Shown in pieces: positions 32,653-41,476 of a stretch of 64,000 bases of DNA (its first letter is position 1; each line of letters opens with the position of its first letter). The position numbers were made by a program, and so were the translations under genes. The notes below the pieces were generated by a model that ran no database searches, had not been told where the DNA came from, and saw only the letters and a list, made by a program, of their open reading frames with translations. Source of the stretch: Bacteroidota bacterium (lineage in GTDB: Bacteria > Bacteroidota > Bacteroidia > 2-12-FULL-35-15); assembly GCA_025963725.1 (NCBI GenBank), contig JAOQAE010000004.1, positions 431,616-495,615 on the forward strand, given 5' to 3'.

Positions 32653-34353
32653 TTAGTAGACAATGAGCTTTACAACGGCGGAGCTTTTGCTCTTATTGCC
32701 GAGGCTTACAAAATAAACGCCTTTGCTTAGCCCGCTGATGTCCATATTGACCCGCTGCTTTCCTGCGGAGCTTTCGTTATGCACACGCTTCACTTCCTGT
32801 CCGAGCACATTTGTGATGATCACATCCGCTGTTTCGGAAGCATCGATCACCACGGTTAAATTGTGCTTTGCAGGGTTTGGATAAACATTGCTGATCTCAA
32901 ATGCATGCTCTGCGCCTGCTGGTTCCTGGACCCCGGTAAGGAGGCAATAGTTCTGGATCGACTTCACCGCTTTGTAAAGGTTAAGCCTTCCGCCGGTAAG
33001 CGTAATTCCGGCCAGCGCAGCCACCGGGTCGGTTGCGCCTAAAATGGAATCCTTCACCATGAGTGCGATCCCGGCAGGATCAGCTTTATAATTGGCAATG
33101 AACTGCGGGCATGCCACGGAGTATAAAAGTCCGATAGTTCCCGCAACGTGCGGCGTAGCCATGGATGTGCCGGAAATGGAGTTGTAATTATTGGTTCCGG
33201 AGGAATAATACGTGGAAGTGATATTGGTCCCCGGTGCGCCCAGGTCGATCATCGTAGCGCCATAACCTGCATTGGCTTTGGTGTCGTTGCTTTTTGTATT
33301 GGTCACTGCGATGAGCCAGTTGCTCGGACAGGCAGTGGGAATGTCTCCCTGCGTATCCACATTGTAATTGGCATTGGCCGTTGCGCCGGCGCTTAGGATG
33401 CCTACTGCGCCAAGCGAATCATACATGGCGCACCAGAGCGGGTAAGCCGATGGCATGGCAAGGTCGACGCCGAAAGAGGAGTTGGTCGCCACTACGAATG
33501 CGCCCTTGGCGCCGTTGGTAATGTTGTATTCCCTGCGCTGGTCGCGGGCGAAGGAATACGCCGCCACCACGTTCGCTTCAAATGAGCCGCCGCCGCCGCC
33601 ATAGCTGATCGGCATGATCTTCACATTCCAGTTTACGCCGGTTACGCCAACTGCGTTATTTCCTTTTGCACCCACAGTTCCGGCGACGTGCGTGCCGTGG
33701 CTTTGTGGTGTCCAGTTATCATTTCCTGCGGAAGAGTTCCATCCGTCAAAATCGTCTATATAGCCGTTTGCATCATCATCAATTCCGTTGTTCGGGATCT
33801 CGTCATAATTCTTCCAGTAGTTCGGAACAAGGTCGGGATGCGTAAGTGAAAATCCGCCGTCCACTATCGCTACCACAATGGTGTCGCCCTGCGAGGTGAG
33901 CCCGCCGGTGGTAATGTCCCAGGCTTCGGGCGCATCAATATCCGCGTCCGCCACAGCGCCTGCACCGCCGTTTGAGCCGGTGTTGTCCATATCCCACATA
34001 ACACCGAACTGCGGGTCGTTCGGCACGGTGTTACGCTCGTTCACATAGTGGTTGTATTGCACGATCTTCACACCCGGATAATTCCTTACGGCCGACAGCA
34101 TGGTTTCCTCATTTACAGTGTTGTTGCTGAAGCTGAACAGGTAAATGTGCATGCTGCGGGAAAGCTCGCGCTCTGCATGGAGGCCGGAGCTCACGCCGTT
34201 CAATTTTGAAAGCCCGGATTCAAGAGAATTCACCTCGGTGCCCGCTTCCAGCATCACGAGCAGGTTTCCCGGAACGTGATTGTTATCCTGCGCAACGGCC
34301 GGCTGGAAAATACCCGCAAAAATGATAGAAAGGAAAGTAACTGTTTTTTTCAT
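32653..34353 (-). CDS. Subtilisin-like serine protease (S8), T9SS type A cargo
   Basis: A 566-aa secreted protease. After the signal peptide (to about residue 21) an inhibitor-like prodomain (residues 25-110) precedes the S8 catalytic domain. The triad is complete: D165 in VAIVDGG, H219 in SHGTHVAG and S397 in SGTSMATPHVAG; the oxyanion Asn is N291 in ATNSSFG. A run of Gly (YGGGGGS) lies in a surface loop. The C-terminus is a T9SS type A sorting domain (VYPNPAKH ... GVYFVSL ... VKLIVY). Expected location is the cell surface or medium, with a role in protein breakdown. Confidence 0.95.
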   Translation of the reverse strand: MKKTVTFLSIIFAGIFQPAVAQDNNHVPGNLLVMLEAGTEVNSLESGLSKLNGVSSGLHAERELSRSMHIYLFSFSNNTVNEETMLSAVRNYPGVKIVQYNHYVNERNTVPNDPQFGVMWDMDNTGSNGGAGAVADADIDAPEAWDITTGGLTSQGDTIVVAIVDGGFSLTHPDLVPNYWKNYDEIPNNGIDDDANGYIDDFDGWNSSAGNDNWTPQSHGTHVAGTVGAKGNNAVGVTGVNWNVKIMPISYGGGGGSFEANVVAAYSFARDQRREYNITNGAKGAFVVATNSSFGVDLAMPSAYPLWCAMYDSLGAVGILSAGATANANYNVDTQGDIPTACPSNWLIAVTNTKSNDTKANAGYGATMIDLGAPGTNITSTYYSSGTNNYNSISGTSMATPHVAGTIGLLYSVACPQFIANYKADPAGIALMVKDSILGATDPVAALAGITLTGGRLNLYKAVKSIQNYCLLTGVQEPAGAEHAFEISNVYPNPAKHNLTVVIDASETADVIITNVLGQEVKRVHNESSAGKQRVNMDISGLSKGVYFVSLGNKSKSSAVVKLIVY

Positions 34354-34465
34354 GCTTGGCTTTTTTAATGAATTGCATTAGATGCTTGCGGGGGATAACT
34401 TATACGTTAGTGCTTAACAATATTAGCGAATTATTATGTAATTTGCAATACATTGAAAACAAAAA

Positions 34466-37400
34466 ATGTCAGCTAAGAATTTTACGATTTACAAGTCATC
34501 AGCAGGTTCGGGAAAAACCTTCACGCTGGTAAAAGAGTACCTTGCGCTGGCATTGAATGATGCATCAAATCCGCCGCAGGCCTATAAGCATATCCTCGCC
34601 ATTACCTTTACGAACAAGGCCGCTGCCGAAATGAAGGAGCGGATCGTAAAGGCGCTGAAAGAGCTGGCGGAGGATGATTACAGCGCTATATCCGCCGGTT
34701 CCAAAACATTGCTTTCTATTTTAAAGGAGCATGAAAAGCTGAATGCCGGCGGACAGCTGGGCGATGAAGTGATCCGCAGGCGCGCGAAAAATATCCTGAC
34801 CGCCATCCTGCATAACTATTCCGATTTCGCAATAGGAACCATTGATGCGTTTGTGCACAAGGTGGTGCGCACCTTCGCCTTCGACCTGAAGATCCCGATG
34901 AGCTTCGACATTGAGATGGATGATGAGAAACTGCTGACGCAGGCCATCGACCTGCTGGTGGCGCAGATCGGGAATGATGAGCGGCTTACAAAAGCGCTGA
35001 TCGAATTCACCGAAAGCAAAACCGATGATGAAAAAAGCTGGCACATCGAGACCGACCTGATGAAGTTCGCGAAGAACCTGCTGAATGAGGAAGGCGCCGT
35101 GTACATAGAGAAATTAAGGGAGCTGGGCGTTGATGATTTTTTCCGCTTCAAGGACACCCTGTTTTCGGAGATGAAAAAATTTGAGAATGGTGTAACAGGT
35201 GCTGCACAAAAAGCAGAGCAGCTGATCAGAAATTCAGGGCTTACCGCGAAGCAGTTCTTCCAGGGCGACCGCGGCATTGCGGGCTATTTCGAAAAGCTCG
35301 CAAAGGGAAGGATGGATTACATCCCCCCGAATAATTACGTGATCGCAACAGTCGGGGAAGATAAATGGGCAGCAGGGAAGATCAGCCGGGATGAGCAGTC
35401 GGCGATCGAGGGCATCCGGCCCCAGCTGCTGGACGCATTTAATTCCATCCAGGTGTTGAAGGACCAGGGCTATTCCGAATACATTCTGTTCGGGCTCATC
35501 AACAGGAATATTTATTCGCTGGCAGTGCTCAATGAAATTGAGAAGCTGCTGGATCAATACAAGTCGGAGAACAACATCCTTCATATTTCCGAATTCAACA
35601 AGATGATCGCGAAGATCGTTTTGAACGAACCGATTCCCTTTATTTATGAGCGTTTAGGCGAACGTTACAACAATTACCTGATCGATGAGTTCCAGGATAC
35701 TTCCGTATTGCAGTTCCAGAATTTATTGCCGCTGATCGACAACTCGCTTGCGGGCGGATTCTTTACAATGCTTGTTGGCGACGGAAAGCAGGCGATCTAC
35801 CGCTGGCGCGGCGGCGAGGTGGAACAGTTCGCGATGCTGCCTGAATTGTTCTCCCACCAGGATAACCCGCTTGTGCTGGAGCGGGAGGACGCATTGAAGC
35901 GAAATCACAATCCGCAGGTGCTGAACCGGAATTTCAGGAGCAAGCGCGAGATCATCGAGTTCAACAACAGCCTGTTCAGGACGCTTTCGGGAAAGCTCCA
36001 TGAGCGTTACCGTGGCATCTACGATAAGCTCGAGCAGGAATTCAATCCCGAAAATACAGGGGGATATGTGCAGGTGGAATTCATTGAAGAGCAGCAGGAA
36101 GAGTGGCGGGAAAAGAATTTTGTGCGGACTTACGAGATCATCACCGGCCTGTTAAAGGATAATTACCAGCTGAAGGATGTGGCGATCCTTGTGAGGAAAA
36201 ACACCGACGGCAGCGACATCGCGAATTATCTTACGGAGATGAACATCCCGGTGATCTCTTCCGATTCGCTGCTGCTGAGCAATTCACGGGAGGTTAATTT
36301 TATCCATTCCATTCTGAAGTTCCTGGCCAATACCAATGATGATATTGTGCATGCCGAGATCCTCGAATACCTGATCATCGGAGGCTTTATCGGCGACAGA
36401 ACGCTCGATGCACTCATCCTTGAAAAGCGCAAAGGCGGATTGCTGCCGCTGATCAGGCAGATAGCGCCCGCCTTTAATGTTACCGCATTATCCAAGATGG
36501 CGCTGTACGAGCTGGCAGAGGAGCTTACCGGACTGTTCAGGCTGAACGCACAGCCGAACGCTTACATCCAGTTCTATCTCGATGAAGTGCTCAATTACAG
36601 CATTAAGAAGAACAATAACCTCAACGATTTTATCGAATACTGGGAAGATAAAAAAGGCAAGGCTTCACTCGTGATCCCGCAGGGGATGGATGCGGTGAGC
36701 ATTATGACGATCCACCGTTCCAAAGGCCTCGAGTTCCCGGTGGTGATCCTGCCGTTCTCCAGCGGAAAAGTGAAGAACGGAAAAGATAATTTATGGATCG
36801 ACCTTGAAAATGAAAAGCTGCCCGGCTTTGCGTCGGCGCTGGTGCCGGTGAGCGAAAGCCTCGAAGAAACAGAGTACGGACATTTATACGAAGAGGAAAA
36901 AAGCAAATCGCTGCTCGACAGCCTGAACGTAATGTATGTAGCATTTACGCGGCCCGAGGAACGCATGTATATCCTTGCCGATAAGCCATCGAAAAATCCG
37001 TCCAACATGGGAAAAACAAGCGATATGCTGGCCTATTACTACCAGGTGGCCGGCGAGTGGCAGGATGGAAGGACGGTTTACACGTTCGGGGAAGAGAAAA
37101 AGCATGTTGTCCGCAAACAGCAGCAGCAAACACTGAACTTTAAGCTTGAAACATTCAATTCCAACCAGTGGCGCGACAGCATCAAAATGCGTACAGCCGC
37201 CCCGAGCATCTGGAATACCAATATGGCCGAAACCAAAAAGGATTATGGCGTAATGGTGCACACGGCGCTGGCGCGGATCAGGTATGCCGATGAAGTGGAA
37301 GAGGCGGTAAACAGCATGCTTTCGGAAGGATTGATCAATACGGAAGAGCAGGAACACCTGCTGGAAACCCTCATGAAAATTGTGGCGCATCCGCAGCTCG

Positions 37401-37657
37401 GAATTTATTTCCGCAAAGGGCCCCGGATCAAAAACGAGTCGGAAGTGATCGACCTCAACGGGAAAATGTTCCGGATGGACAGGGTGGTGATCGATAAGAA
37501 GAATGCCGTGGTCATCGACTATAAAACAGGCGGAAAGAAGAGGGATCACCAGAAGCAGGTGCTCGAGTACAGCGACCTTCTTTTGCAGATGGGATATGTG
37601 GTCACCGAGAAGCTGCTGGTGTACATCGAAGACCTGGAAGTAGTATCGGTAAAATAA
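34466..37657 (+). CDS. UvrD-like helicase with C-terminal nuclease (AddA/RecB-like)
   Basis: A 1063-aa superfamily 1A helicase-nuclease. Helicase motifs: Walker A SSAGSGKT with K17, Walker B YLIDEFQDTS, motif III GDGKQAIYRWRGGE, motif V/VI MTIHRSKGLEFPVVILPF and YVAFTRPEERMY. The C-terminal PD-(D/E)XK nuclease is RMDRVVIDKKNAVVIDYKTGG with acidic residues and Lys in place. It fits the processing enzyme for double-strand breaks of Bacteroidota. The usual partner, an AddB-like nuclease, is not adjacent: upstream is a divergent protease and downstream a TonB_C-like gene. The start is the ATG after a TAATTTG-like box. Confidence 0.92.
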   Translation: MSAKNFTIYKSSAGSGKTFTLVKEYLALALNDASNPPQAYKHILAITFTNKAAAEMKERIVKALKELAEDDYSAISAGSKTLLSILKEHEKLNAGGQLGDEVIRRRAKNILTAILHNYSDFAIGTIDAFVHKVVRTFAFDLKIPMSFDIEMDDEKLLTQAIDLLVAQIGNDERLTKALIEFTESKTDDEKSWHIETDLMKFAKNLLNEEGAVYIEKLRELGVDDFFRFKDTLFSEMKKFENGVTGAAQKAEQLIRNSGLTAKQFFQGDRGIAGYFEKLAKGRMDYIPPNNYVIATVGEDKWAAGKISRDEQSAIEGIRPQLLDAFNSIQVLKDQGYSEYILFGLINRNIYSLAVLNEIEKLLDQYKSENNILHISEFNKMIAKIVLNEPIPFIYERLGERYNNYLIDEFQDTSVLQFQNLLPLIDNSLAGGFFTMLVGDGKQAIYRWRGGEVEQFAMLPELFSHQDNPLVLEREDALKRNHNPQVLNRNFRSKREIIEFNNSLFRTLSGKLHERYRGIYDKLEQEFNPENTGGYVQVEFIEEQQEEWREKNFVRTYEIITGLLKDNYQLKDVAILVRKNTDGSDIANYLTEMNIPVISSDSLLLSNSREVNFIHSILKFLANTNDDIVHAEILEYLIIGGFIGDRTLDALILEKRKGGLLPLIRQIAPAFNVTALSKMALYELAEELTGLFRLNAQPNAYIQFYLDEVLNYSIKKNNNLNDFIEYWEDKKGKASLVIPQGMDAVSIMTIHRSKGLEFPVVILPFSSGKVKNGKDNLWIDLENEKLPGFASALVPVSESLEETEYGHLYEEEKSKSLLDSLNVMYVAFTRPEERMYILADKPSKNPSNMGKTSDMLAYYYQVAGEWQDGRTVYTFGEEKKHVVRKQQQQTLNFKLETFNSNQWRDSIKMRTAAPSIWNTNMAETKKDYGVMVHTALARIRYADEVEEAVNSMLSEGLINTEEQEHLLETLMKIVAHPQLGIYFRKGPRIKNESEVIDLNGKMFRMDRVVIDKKNAVVIDYKTGGKKRDHQKQVLEYSDLLLQMGYVVTEKLLVYIEDLEVVSVK

Positions 37658-37787
37658 ATATTCTGATTCAGCGTTATTTTCGCGCATCCCCCCTTGTATC
37701 TTTTTGCGAATGCTCCGTTATTCTGACAGAATATTCCCCGAGGCATCCATTTAAGAATAGGTTCGTCATAAGAATAAACGAATTTAT

Positions 37788-38225
37788 ATGAAATCTCTGA
37801 CGATTGTCTTCTTATTGTTGTTTGCTACACAGGCCATTGCGCAGACTGATGGAAAAACCGGAACAATTACGGTAAAAAAGAACAGCGACGCAATGCTTGT
37901 GTATGATACCGAGTACCTTCCGCGCGGTTTTATTCTGTTTCCCGAGTATCCGGGTGGTGAAAGAGCCCTGGAGGCATTTATTAAGAAAAATATAAGGATC
38001 CCGGAAAAGGTTAAGCAAAAGAGAATAAATGTTATTTGCTTTACAAGCTTTATTGTAACGAAAACCGGGGAGATCTGCGGCATCGAGGTGCATCAGCTTC
38101 CCCGATATTCGGAATGTGTGGATGAAGCGATACGCCTTGTGAAGCTTATGGGCCCCTGGACGCCGGGCGTTGCGGAAGGTGCGGTCGCCAATATAAGGAT
38201 CCATATAAAAATAGAATTCAAATGA
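37788..38225 (+). CDS. Secreted TonB_C-domain protein 1
   Basis: A 145-aa protein with signal peptide (LLLFATQAIAQ) followed directly by a TonB C-terminal-like domain: YPGGERALEAFIKKNIRIP, CFTSFIVTKTGEICGIEV and the end motif CVDEAIRLVKLMGPWTPGV. Unlike TonB it has no membrane anchor and no Pro-rich spacer, and no ExbB/ExbD genes are near. A GTITVKK strand follows the signal, as GTIKVKK in the next gene and GTIKVAK in the gene at 41477. A periplasmic binding or scaffolding role is possible. The next gene follows by 30 bases. Confidence 0.78.
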   Translation: MKSLTIVFLLLFATQAIAQTDGKTGTITVKKNSDAMLVYDTEYLPRGFILFPEYPGGERALEAFIKKNIRIPEKVKQKRINVICFTSFIVTKTGEICGIEVHQLPRYSECVDEAIRLVKLMGPWTPGVAEGAVANIRIHIKIEFK

Positions 38226-38255
38226 TCATCCCCGTAATTATACAACCCGATCCGA

Positions 38256-38678
38256 ATGAGATCATTGATCCTGCTGCTGGCGCTCCTGCCGGCAACCGCT
38301 TTCGCACAAACCACCAATAAAGGCACTATTAAAGTAAAAAAGGCGCCGGCAGCCGGCACTGTTTATGCCGTGGTCGACCAGATGCCGGGATTTCCCGGCG
38401 GGGAAAGCGCAATGCTGATCTTCATACAGGCGAATGTCAGGTATCCGCAATCCGCCATCGACAGTATGCGGCAGGGAACCTCGTACATCACCTTTGTGGT
38501 GGAATTGGATGGCAGCATGAGCGATATAAAGGTGCTGAAAGGTGCTCCGGGCTGCCCTGAATGTGATCAGGAGGCGATCCGGGTTGTTAGTTCAATATCA
38601 GGATGGAGGCCGGGAATGCAGAACGGGAGTCCCGTGAGGACACAATTTAACCTGCCGATCAGGTTTAGGATAAGATAA
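38256..38678 (+). CDS. Secreted TonB_C-domain protein 2
   Basis: A 140-aa paralog of the preceding gene: signal peptide LLLALLPATAFAQ, GTIKVKK motif, then FPGGESAMLIFIQANVRYP, TSYITFVVELDGSMSDIKVLKG, CPECDQEAIRVVSSISGWRPGM and final strand QFNLPIRFRIR. The pattern PGG...I..N..YP...G...V.F.V..dG...d..v..g....D.EA.R.......W.PG is the canonical TonB_C signature and is better kept here than in copy 1. Two Cys (CPEC) lie before the D-EA helix, as a single Cys does in copy 1. It is probably cotranscribed with copy 1. Confidence 0.82.
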   Translation: MRSLILLLALLPATAFAQTTNKGTIKVKKAPAAGTVYAVVDQMPGFPGGESAMLIFIQANVRYPQSAIDSMRQGTSYITFVVELDGSMSDIKVLKGAPGCPECDQEAIRVVSSISGWRPGMQNGSPVRTQFNLPIRFRIR

Positions 38679-38732
38679 TCTGTATCTTTTTACGACCTTT
38701 ACGTTATATCATCGAAACACGGTAAGGAGAAT

Positions 38733-39296
38733 ATGCTACAAACGTCAAAATACCATGCTACTGAAACCGATCTCGCCAATGAACAGGCGCTGGTGGAAGC
38801 TGCAAAAAAGAACCCGGAAAGGTTCGCCCCTCTTTACGATAAATACTATGAGCAGATCTTCCGGTTCATATACCAGCGTGTGGATGATAAGGAGCAGGCG
38901 TTTGATGCCACGCAGCAAACCTTTATGAAAGCGATCAACAACCTGCCGAAATACGAGTTCAGGGGAGTGCCGTTCGCTTCATGGCTTTACAGGATCGCAA
39001 GCAGCGAGGTGAACAACCTCTACAGGTCACAAAAAGCGCAGCGTACGGTGAATATTGAATCGGTGAGCGTATACCATATCATCGATGAGATCCAGGAAAG
39101 CAAGATCGATGAGTACCATGATAAGATCGTGGATATAATTTCGGAGCTGCCCGAAGATGAATTACAGCTGATCGAGATGCGTTTCTTTGAGAAGCGTGCA
39201 TTTAAGGAAATAGCCGAGATCCTCGATATTACGGAGAACAATGCGAAGGTGAAAACATACAGGATCCTGGATAAGCTGAAAAAAATGATAAAATAG
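38733..39296 (+). CDS. ECF-type RNA polymerase sigma factor
   Basis: A 187-aa sigma-70-family protein with regions 2 and 4 only. Region 2: FAPLYDKYYEQIFRFIYQRVDDKEQAFDATQQTFMKAI and FASWLYRIASSEVNNLYR; region 4: LIEMRFFEKRAFKEIAEILDITENNAKVKTYRILDKL, a helix-turn-helix. The linker between them (about 95-125) is longer than in minimal ECFs. The target promoters are unknown. The next gene on the strand encodes a single-pass membrane protein that could be its regulator, although 380 bases of repeat DNA lie between. Confidence 0.92.
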   Translation: MLQTSKYHATETDLANEQALVEAAKKNPERFAPLYDKYYEQIFRFIYQRVDDKEQAFDATQQTFMKAINNLPKYEFRGVPFASWLYRIASSEVNNLYRSQKAQRTVNIESVSVYHIIDEIQESKIDEYHDKIVDIISELPEDELQLIEMRFFEKRAFKEIAEILDITENNAKVKTYRILDKLKKMIK

Positions 39297-39385
39297 TTGG
39301 CAGTAGGGAGGCTGGAGTTCGTAGACGGTTAGCTTAGTGACTGAAGTCTTAAATAAGACAGAATTTAAAATGAGGCAGGATCTGT

Positions 39386-39415
39386 TCCCCTCTTGAGAGG
39401 GGTTAGGGGTGTGTT
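39386..39415 (+). repeat. Repeat family D, copy 1
   Basis: CCCCTCTTGAGAGGGG palindrome followed by TTAGGGGTGTGTT. Other copies: 55433-55462 (minus) and 55540-55570 (plus). Confidence 0.8.
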
Positions 39416-39432
39416 AAATAGTAAAAAATAAG

Positions 39433-39470
39433 AATTCGTAATTAGTAAATTAGTACAAATTCGTAATTAG
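39433..39470 (+). repeat. Repeat family E, copy 1
   Basis: Iterated ATTCGTAATTAGTAAATTAGT units, similar to 39608-39648. Confidence 0.65.
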
Positions 39471-39494
39471 CAGAGTTTATGTTAAATGTTAATA

Positions 39495-39603
39495 GCGTCA
39501 GTTCGTCCCGATAGCTATCGGGAAGCGAGGAACGAGCATATCGAGAACAAGCCTGCGCGCTTTCTCGATACTCTCCCTTCGGTCGAATTCGAAATGACAA
39601 CGC
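39495..39603. repeat. Repeat family A, copies 4a (plus) and 4b (minus)
   Basis: 39495-39548 reads GCGTCAGTTCG ... ATATCGAGAAC and contains the hairpin CCCGATAGCTATCGGG. 39561-39603 is a minus copy whose complement starts GCGTTGTCATTTCGA. Here the copies face away from each other by 12 bases. Confidence 0.75.
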
Positions 39604-39607
39604 ACAC

Positions 39608-39648
39608 AAATTCGTAATTCGTAAATTAGTAAGCATTCGTAATTAGTA
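39608..39648 (+). repeat. Repeat family E, copy 2
   Basis: Again ATTCGTAATTCGTAAATTAGT-type units, directly before the 39677 gene. Confidence 0.65.
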
Positions 39649-39676
39649 GATGAAATTGAATAGATAATTACTCAAA

Positions 39677-41398
39677 ATGAAACGAAAAGTAAACATTAAC
39701 CGTCCTAAGCCGGGTGCCGATGAAATCAATCAGCACAAGAACTTTGATTCGGTTTTGAAAAATACAGCAGGAATGGGTGCAAAGCCATTGTTGAAGAAGC
39801 CCTGGTTTCTTTCCAGCATGGTGGTTGTAACAGCCGCGATCATTACCACAGCGCTGGTGCTCACTAAAAAAGAGCAGCAGCCGGTTGTGACGGAAAGCGT
39901 GCAAACAACGGATGCCGACAGCCTTGCGCTGGCAGCGTTCTACAAAACGGAGGAAGCAAAGCCCTGCATTGCGCCCCCAATTAACGGACTGAACATTCCT
40001 TACACCAGCTTTAAGGTAAACGCAGAAAAAGGCGCAGCGCTCGATTTTAAAACAGGCTCTAAGCTGAACATTCCGAAAGATGCGTTTGTGGATGAGGACG
40101 GAAAGCCGGTAAAAGGCGATGTGGAGCTTCGTTACCGCGAATTTCACGATGCAGCCGACTTTTTTGTGAGCGGCATCCCGATGACCTACGACAGTGCCGG
40201 TGTGCGGTACCAGTTCGAGTCGGCCGGAATGATGGAAATGCTGGCGTATAAGGATGGGAAGCCTGTGAACATGGCCCCGGGCAAAACGATCAATGTAGAG
40301 CTTGCATCGGCTTACAAAGGCACAGAATACAATCTCTACAAGCTCGATACAGTGAAAAATAACTGGTCGTGTTTGGGAAAAGACAAAGTAGAAAATTCGG
40401 GAACAAATAAGGTATCGGGGAGTAAGGAAGATGTGGTGAAGCTGGAGGAAACTCCTGAATACAAGGTAGTGGAAGTGAAGAAAGAGGAAGTGAAGGCAGA
40501 GAAGGAAAAGCAGATCGCTGCATTGCCGAAACCTGCGCCGGAGCCTAAAAAGCCGGCTAAAGTGGACAAGGATAAGTATACATTTAACCTTGATCTCGAC
40601 CTGAGCGATTTCCCGGAATTTGCCGTTTATAAGAATGTGCAGTGGGAGCTGGGCGCCGAGAATAAGAACATGAACAATGCCATGTGGGTGGAGCTGAACA
40701 AGATCATCTGGGAAGATGCTACTCTCAAGGAAGGCAATAAAAAAGGAGAGAACTATTTCCTGAGCCTGAAAAAAGGCTCGAAGCAGGTGAATAACCTTGT
40801 AGTATACCCTGTGTTCGAAGGCAAGAACTATGAAACCGCCATGAAGGATTTCAGCGCAAAGTTTGAAAAGTATTCAGCAGCGCTTGATAAGCGCAAAGTA
40901 AGCGAGAAAAAAATAGAAGAGGAATACGAGGCGAAAATAGCAGCGCTGCAAAAGAAGCAGCAGGAGCTGGAAGCCAAGTGGAAAAGAGAGATGGACCAGC
41001 AGGTGGCAAGCATGGCAACGGAGGAAAAAGTAATGCGTGTGTTTCGCATCAGCAGCTTCGGAGTGTATAACAGCGATTGCCCTTCTGCCTATCCGCGCGG
41101 CGTTGCCTGCAATGCAACGCTCACCAATGAAAGGAACGGCAAGCTGATGTGCTACGAGGTGTACCTTGTTGACAGGCACAGGAATGGCCTGTTCACCTAT
41201 CAGAAGAACCCGGTAACTACTTTTTCATTCGATCCGAATTCTACCAATATCCTTTGGACCGTTGAAAATGGCGTGTTGTATTACCTGAAGCCGGAAGAGT
41301 TTGAAGCAGTAAAAGGCGGCACACAGAATATAGCGATGAGCAGGGTGGAGCAGCAGTTCAAAACGGTGGATGATATGAAAGCTTTTTTTAGTTTGTGA
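39677..41398 (+). CDS. Single-pass membrane protein, possible anti-sigma regulator
   Basis: A 573-aa protein: about 45 cytoplasmic residues, one membrane helix (FLSSMVVVTAAIITTALVL), then a periplasmic part. Residues 105-215 hold a domain that begins YTSFKVNAEKGAALDFKTGSKLNIP and continues AFVDEDGKPVKGDVELRYREF, a pattern found in other Bacteroidota envelope proteins. A Lys/Glu-Pro-rich linker (about 250-300) and a coiled coil rich in Lys/Glu/Gln (about 395-440) lead to a C-terminal domain with CPSAYPRGVACNATL. Position after an ECF sigma gene and the topology suggest an anti-sigma or signal-sensing role; no known anti-sigma motif is visible. Confidence 0.65.
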   Translation: MKRKVNINRPKPGADEINQHKNFDSVLKNTAGMGAKPLLKKPWFLSSMVVVTAAIITTALVLTKKEQQPVVTESVQTTDADSLALAAFYKTEEAKPCIAPPINGLNIPYTSFKVNAEKGAALDFKTGSKLNIPKDAFVDEDGKPVKGDVELRYREFHDAADFFVSGIPMTYDSAGVRYQFESAGMMEMLAYKDGKPVNMAPGKTINVELASAYKGTEYNLYKLDTVKNNWSCLGKDKVENSGTNKVSGSKEDVVKLEETPEYKVVEVKKEEVKAEKEKQIAALPKPAPEPKKPAKVDKDKYTFNLDLDLSDFPEFAVYKNVQWELGAENKNMNNAMWVELNKIIWEDATLKEGNKKGENYFLSLKKGSKQVNNLVVYPVFEGKNYETAMKDFSAKFEKYSAALDKRKVSEKKIEEEYEAKIAALQKKQQELEAKWKREMDQQVASMATEEKVMRVFRISSFGVYNSDCPSAYPRGVACNATLTNERNGKLMCYEVYLVDRHRNGLFTYQKNPVTTFSFDPNSTNILWTVENGVLYYLKPEEFEAVKGGTQNIAMSRVEQQFKTVDDMKAFFSL

Positions 41399-41401
41399 TG
41401 G

Positions 41402-41437
41402 GGTTTACGCAGAACCGCAAAGAACGCAGAGGGACCA
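41402..41437 (+). repeat. Low-copy repeat-like segment (family G)
   Basis: ACGCAGAACCGCAAAGAACGCAGAGGG repeats a GC(A)AAGAACGC theme. It lies directly upstream of the 41477 gene and resembles short repeats scattered in other Bacteroidota genomes; a second copy was not found here. Confidence 0.35.
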
Positions 41438-41476
41438 CCCCCGATGCGTTCTTTTGTTTTTTTTAATCATGCAGGT

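Larger units (their letters stand above)
39297..39676. other. Repeat-filled intergenic region between sigma factor and membrane protein
   Basis: This 380-base gap carries a family D element (39386-39415), family E stretches (39433-39470 and 39608-39648) and two family A copies (39495-39603). I see no ORF worth calling. Confidence 0.7.
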
